Below, in pieces: positions 17,368 to 20,235 of a stretch of 20,235 nt of DNA. Source of the DNA: Planctomycetota bacterium (lineage in GTDB: Bacteria; Planctomycetota; B15-G4); contig QNBX01000076.1 of NCBI GenBank assembly GCA_003644265.1, positions 1-20,235 on the forward strand. The letters run 5' to 3'. The translations under genes were made by a program, and so were the position numbers. Within the stretch, counting starts at the first letter, position 1; every line of letters begins with the position of its first letter. The notes under the pieces were generated by a model. The model made no database searches. It was not told where the DNA came from and saw nothing but the letters and a program-made list of their open reading frames with translations.

Positions 17368-19059
17368 CTAGTCCTGTGCGCGGCTGGCCATCGCGTTGCT
17401 GCGCGACTGGCCCGACGGCCCGCTGGGGTCGGCCACGATGAACTGGTAGTAGAGCAGCGTGTCCGGGCTCAGGCCCACGGGCAGCTGGAGCAGGGCGGTC
17501 AAGGCTCCCTGCGCGTCGGTGCGCAGGCCCGTCTGCAGCAGCTCCTGGCTGGGTGCGAAGACGGATAGCGCGGGGTCGTAGACCAGGGACGTACCGGCCA
17601 CGAGGACCGCGTCGGCGTCGGGGCGCGCGCCGGCCAGGCTCAGCTCCACCGTGGATGAGGAGTTGGTCTCACCGCTGCCGGCCATGAGCGGCACGCCGTC
17701 CTCGCCCGGCACGCCGCCGTGCAGGTCGGTCCAGCGCGCCATGGAGAACACGAACACGCTGCCTGGGGACTGGCCCGCCGTGCTGTCGCCCGGAGCGACC
17801 ACGGCCAGGTCGGCCAGGCTGTCCCCGTCCAGGTCGCCGGCGAGCGACAGGTTGCGGCCCAGGCCGGCGCCCGCCGCGCCGTACAGCAGGTGCATGAGCT
17901 GGCCGCCCGCACCGGAGTACACGCTCACGCTGCCGGCGCCGCTGCCCTCCACGCCGTCGCCGTCGGAGAGCGGGGCGCCCACGGCCAGGTCGTCCAGGCC
18001 GTCTCCGTCCACGTCGCCGATGCCGGCCACCACGCTGCCGAAGCCGTCGCTGCCGTCGCCCCTGCTGAGCAGGGCCAGATCGAGCCCCGTGGCGCCGCTG
18101 ATGACGCGGGCGTAGCCGCGCTGCGAGCCGCCGATCAGGTCCGCCGTGCCGTCTCCGTCGACGTCGCCCGCCTGGCTGGCGGAGATCCCGAAGGCGTCGC
18201 CCGGAGCCGTGCCCTCGGTGCGCACCAGGCTGGTGAGGCCGGGGTGGGACAGCTTGAGCAGGTAGCCCGCGCCGCCCGTCGCGAGCTGCGGAGCGCCGAT
18301 GACGGGGTCAATGCCGCCGTCGCCCATGAGCGTGCAACCGATGATGGGGTCCGCGCCCCCGTCGCCGACATGGATGCTGCCGTGCAGTGAGAAGCCCAGC
18401 AGGTCCCCCGGCAGCTCGGCGTGGAGCTCGTGCAGCAGGGCCCCGCTGTGGCTGGAGAAGGCGTAGACCGCGCCGGCGTCGATTCCGGCCGGGCCGTCGA
18501 AGAACGGGGCGCCGACCAGCAGGTCGTCGCGGCCATCGAAGTCGAGGTCGCCCACGGCGCTGACGCTGAAGCCCAGGCGCGCGCCCGGCTGGCTGCCCAG
18601 CAGCTCCTGCAGCAGGCTGCCGTCTGCGCCCGAACGCACCTGCACCCGGCCGGGCAGGCTGCTGCCCGCCGCGCCGGGGATGCCGATGATGACATCGGGC
18701 ACGCCGTCCAGGTCGCTGTCGAGCTCGCCCGCCAGAGCGTGGCCCATGCGCTCGCCGGCCACGCTGCCCGCGACCCGCCACAGCTCCTCGCCGGTGGCCC
18801 CGGAGATCACGGACACGTGGCCGCGCTCGTCGCTGGCCTCGGGCGATCCGAGCGCGTGGTCGGGCACGCCGTCCCCGTCCACGTCGCCCAGCACCGCCAG
18901 CGTGCTCAGGCGCTCATGGGCGCCGCCACCGAGCCACGTGGCCAGATGCTCCTGGGCCGCGATCGTGGCCGACAAGGGCAGGCTGAGCAGCATCGCGGCC
19001 GCGAGGCCGTGCCGGAAGATCCGGGTGAACATCATGGTGGGGGGCGTCCAGGTTGTCAT
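17368..19059 (-). CDS. Secreted FG-GAP repeat (beta-propeller-like) protein
   Basis: 563 residues. A signal peptide is clear: a basic FTRIFRHG followed by LAAAMLLSLPLSATIAA, with cleavage likely after about residue 35. The start at 19059 is one choice; ATGs at 19035 and 19032 leave a more usual signal peptide, and none has a ribosome-binding site. FG-GAP/integrin-alpha-like units carrying Asp-rich Ca-binding loops recur at about 59-74 (GDVDGDGVPDHALGSP), 112-128, 170-186, 299-312, 349-364 and 409-424, with a degenerate pair at 231-257. These fold as a beta-propeller in known proteins and serve adhesion or binding. A C-terminal domain (about 450-563) without FG-GAP motifs resembles the extra domain seen on secreted planctomycete proteins. 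It lies 49 bp after the sigma-factor gene on the same strand, so the two may be co-transcribed. Confidence 0.88.
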   Translation of the reverse strand: MTTWTPPTMMFTRIFRHGLAAAMLLSLPLSATIAAQEHLATWLGGGAHERLSTLAVLGDVDGDGVPDHALGSPEASDERGHVSVISGATGEELWRVAGSVAGERMGHALAGELDSDLDGVPDVIIGIPGAAGSSLPGRVQVRSGADGSLLQELLGSQPGARLGFSVSAVGDLDFDGRDDLLVGAPFFDGPAGIDAGAVYAFSSHSGALLHELHAELPGDLLGFSLHGSIHVGDGGADPIIGCTLMGDGGIDPVIGAPQLATGGAGYLLKLSHPGLTSLVRTEGTAPGDAFGISASQAGDVDGDGTADLIGGSQRGYARVISGATGLDLALLSRGDGSDGFGSVVAGIGDVDGDGLDDLAVGAPLSDGDGVEGSGAGSVSVYSGAGGQLMHLLYGAAGAGLGRNLSLAGDLDGDSLADLAVVAPGDSTAGQSPGSVFVFSMARWTDLHGGVPGEDGVPLMAGSGETNSSSTVELSLAGARPDADAVLVAGTSLVYDPALSVFAPSQELLQTGLRTDAQGALTALLQLPVGLSPDTLLYYQFIVADPSGPSGQSRSNAMASRAQD

Positions 19060-19108
19060 GAGGCTGCGCGTCGCCCGCGTTTCGCGTGGCGCCGGTCGTG
19101 TGGGTGCG

Positions 19109-19876
19109 TCAGATGGGGGCGTCCCGGCCGGGCGCGGTCGCCGGTCGGCCGCCGTGCATGAACTTGCGCGCCTTGGTCAGCGCGCGGGAGATGGCCTTGC
19201 GGGCCGCGTCGTAGTTGAGCCCCAGCTCGTCGGCGATCTCCTGGATCTCCAGTCCGCGCATGCGCAGCGCCAGCAGCTGCCGGTCGCGCTCGGGCAGGCG
19301 CAGCAGGACCAGAAACAGCTTGTCGCGTTCCTCATCCCGGATGAGCTGCTCGGCCACGCTCTCGCCGGACTCGCGCTGCTCGAGGTCGTCGGTCTCCACG
19401 AAGACGCGCTTGTCCTCGCGGCGGCTCTGGGTGCTGAGCCGGCGGGCCTTGTCGGCCGCCTTCCAGCCCATGCGTTGGCCGAGGAGGTGCACGAACTGGG
19501 TCCGGCTCTCGAAGGCCAGGGTGGAGACGTCGGGCCAGATGTCTCCGATGACGGAGCAGACCAGATCGCCGGTGTCGAGGAAGCGCCGCAGGCGTGAGGA
19601 TGAGGACATGGAGTATTTCCCCAGGTTGGTGAGGTCGAGCAGGAAGCAGGCCATGAATTCGTTGGCTACGCCCCGGTCCTTTCGGATGAGCGTGTGCAGC
19701 ACCTTCAGTACCGCGTCGTCCAGGGCGTAGCCGCTGGAGATGAGCGTGCGCGCCGCCTCGCGGCGGGCTGGATCCCGCAGGGCGTCGCAGCTCGCCTCGC
19801 CGAGGCTCTGGGCGAACGCGTCGATGCGCTGCTCCAGATCAGACCCCGGCTCGGGCGCGCGGCCGCTGCTCTCCAT
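19109..19876 (-). CDS. Sigma-70 family (ECF-like) RNA polymerase sigma factor
   Basis: 255 residues. Region 4 is clear at 182-240: LLRLPERDRQLLALRMRGLE, then the helix-turn-helix EIADELGLNYDAARKAISRA and KARKFM. Region 2 is at about 85-148 (SRLRRFLDTGDLVCSVIGDI, then FVHLLGQRMGWKAADKARRL). The first 80 residues are an extension not needed for a minimal ECF factor. Start 19876 (MESSGRAP) was chosen; the open frame continues to 20041 but those 55 residues look like spacer translation. No ribosome-binding site is seen. It precedes the FG-GAP gene by 49 bp and is divergent from a glycosyltransferase-like gene. It differs from the sigma factor at 8776 in the linker and lacks an overlapping kinase. 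No anti-sigma gene is adjacent in the window. Confidence 0.87.
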   Translation of the reverse strand: MESSGRAPEPGSDLEQRIDAFAQSLGEASCDALRDPARREAARTLISSGYALDDAVLKVLHTLIRKDRGVANEFMACFLLDLTNLGKYSMSSSSRLRRFLDTGDLVCSVIGDIWPDVSTLAFESRTQFVHLLGQRMGWKAADKARRLSTQSRREDKRVFVETDDLEQRESGESVAEQLIRDEERDKLFLVLLRLPERDRQLLALRMRGLEIQEIADELGLNYDAARKAISRALTKARKFMHGGRPATAPGRDAPI

Positions 19877-19932
19877 CGATGGCTCGCAGATTGAGGTGAT
19901 GCGGGACAAACCAGGCCTCAGGATAGGCCGAT

Positions 19933-19954
19933 CCGGTTCCAGCGCCGGAATCGG
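19933..19954. repeat. Imperfect 8-bp inverted repeat upstream of the sigma-factor gene
   Basis: CCGGTTCC (19933-19940) pairs with GGAATCGG (19947-19954) with one G-U pair and a 6-nt loop. It lies 57-78 bp upstream of the sigma-factor start at 19876. On the minus strand the same stretch reads TGGAACCGG followed by TATCCT. It may be an operator or promoter part; the 258-bp divergent spacer (19877-20134) otherwise shows only a further GGAGGC/GCCTCC hairpin at 19954-19975. Confidence 0.35.
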
Positions 19955-20124
19955 GAGGCGCCAGCAGGGGCCTCCACTCGCTAGAGCGCGCGTGGGCGCC
20001 CCGGCCGGACACGCCATCTGCGGGATTTTCTTCGGCGGCATGGCGCTACGTCGTGCGTGCCCTGGATGAGCGTCGGATCGACGGGATCCACACGCTCTCG
20101 CAGCATCTCTGCTGCGCTCGTCTC

Positions 20125-20130
20125 AAGGAG
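20125..20130 (+). promoter_or_regulatory. Consensus ribosome-binding site before the short leader ORF
   Basis: AAGGAG sits 4 nt before the ATG at 20135. It is closer to consensus than most starts in the window and is placed for the short ORF rather than the downstream gene. Confidence 0.6.
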
Positions 20131-20134
20131 TACG

Positions 20135-20194
20135 ATGAGGGCACTGCTCAATCAGAGCAACGCGACCGCAGGCATCCCATGGCGCGCCCGATGA
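20135..20194 (+). CDS. Possible 19-codon leader ORF, coupled to the downstream gene
   Basis: ATG at 20135 follows AAGGAG and opens a 19-residue frame, MRALLNQSNATAGIPWRAR, ending in TGA at 20192-20194. That TGA overlaps the ATG of the next gene (ATGA at 20191-20194). The peptide has no family resemblance that I recognise and no obvious attenuator residue run. It could be a translated leader driving coupled initiation, or a chance frame between a ribosome-binding site and the true start. Confidence 0.35.
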   Translation: MRALLNQSNATAGIPWRAR

Positions 20195-20235
20195 GGGTTC
20201 TGCTGCTCAACGAGCGTTGCCACGAGAATCCCCTC
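20191..20235 (+). CDS. Probable glycosyltransferase, first codons only (runs off window)
   Basis: Only 15 residues are visible, MRVLLLNERCHENPL. A short hydrophobic strand starting with MRVLLLN is typical of the N-terminus of GT4-type glycosyltransferases. An in-frame ATG at 20179 (MARP before it) is an alternative start. The family call rests on a few residues and is tentative. Confidence 0.4.
   Translation, partial: MRVLLLNERCHENPL

Overview
The window is very GC-rich, with strong third-position G/C bias and long open shadow frames on both strands. The gene content points to a Gram-negative planctomycete-type bacterium. The pointers are an ECF sigma factor of the planctomycete-typical class overlapping a Ser/Thr kinase gene, a second kinase with TPR repeats, secreted FG-GAP and sulfatase-fold proteins, and LPS heptose genes. 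This assignment is an inference from gene families; no rRNA or other phylogenetic marker is present.

Left part (1-3142, + strand): the 3' portion of a GT4 glycosyltransferase cut by the window edge, a DUF72/YecE-family gene overlapping it by ATGA, then an APC-family amino-acid permease. Centre-left (3241-7992, - strand): a five-gene envelope-sugar cluster read in the order NUDIX-like protein, Gfo/Idh/MocA oxidoreductase, radical SAM protein, ADP-heptose:LPS heptosyltransferase (GT9), heptose-1-phosphate adenylyltransferase (RfaE2). Two of the four junctions are stop/start overlaps. The heptose pair supplies activated heptose and adds it to LPS core. The three upstream genes are of unknown role but are placed as if part of the same pathway.

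Centre (7993-8775): a 783-bp non-coding divergent region. It carries a perfect 10-bp inverted repeat and a possible structured RNA of about 156 nt. Right-centre (8776-17297, + strand): a regulatory and envelope block made of an ECF sigma factor, an overlapping membrane kinase whose predicted outer part ends in VCBS/FG-GAP-like repeats, a predicted lipoprotein of the sulfatase/alkaline-phosphatase fold with Thr at the nucleophile position, and a soluble TPR kinase. The activation segment of that second kinase carries a long Pro-Glu repeat insertion.

Right part (17368-20235): a secreted FG-GAP propeller-like protein and, upstream of it on the same - strand, a second sigma factor. Divergent from these at the right edge are a 19-codon ORF with a strong ribosome-binding site and the first codons of a probable glycosyltransferase.

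The most distinctive material is the sigma-kinase-kinase-sulfatase block at 8776-17297. It looks like an envelope-sensing system with an outer beta-propeller-like sensor and a lipid-anchored enzyme, but the signal and targets cannot be read from sequence.
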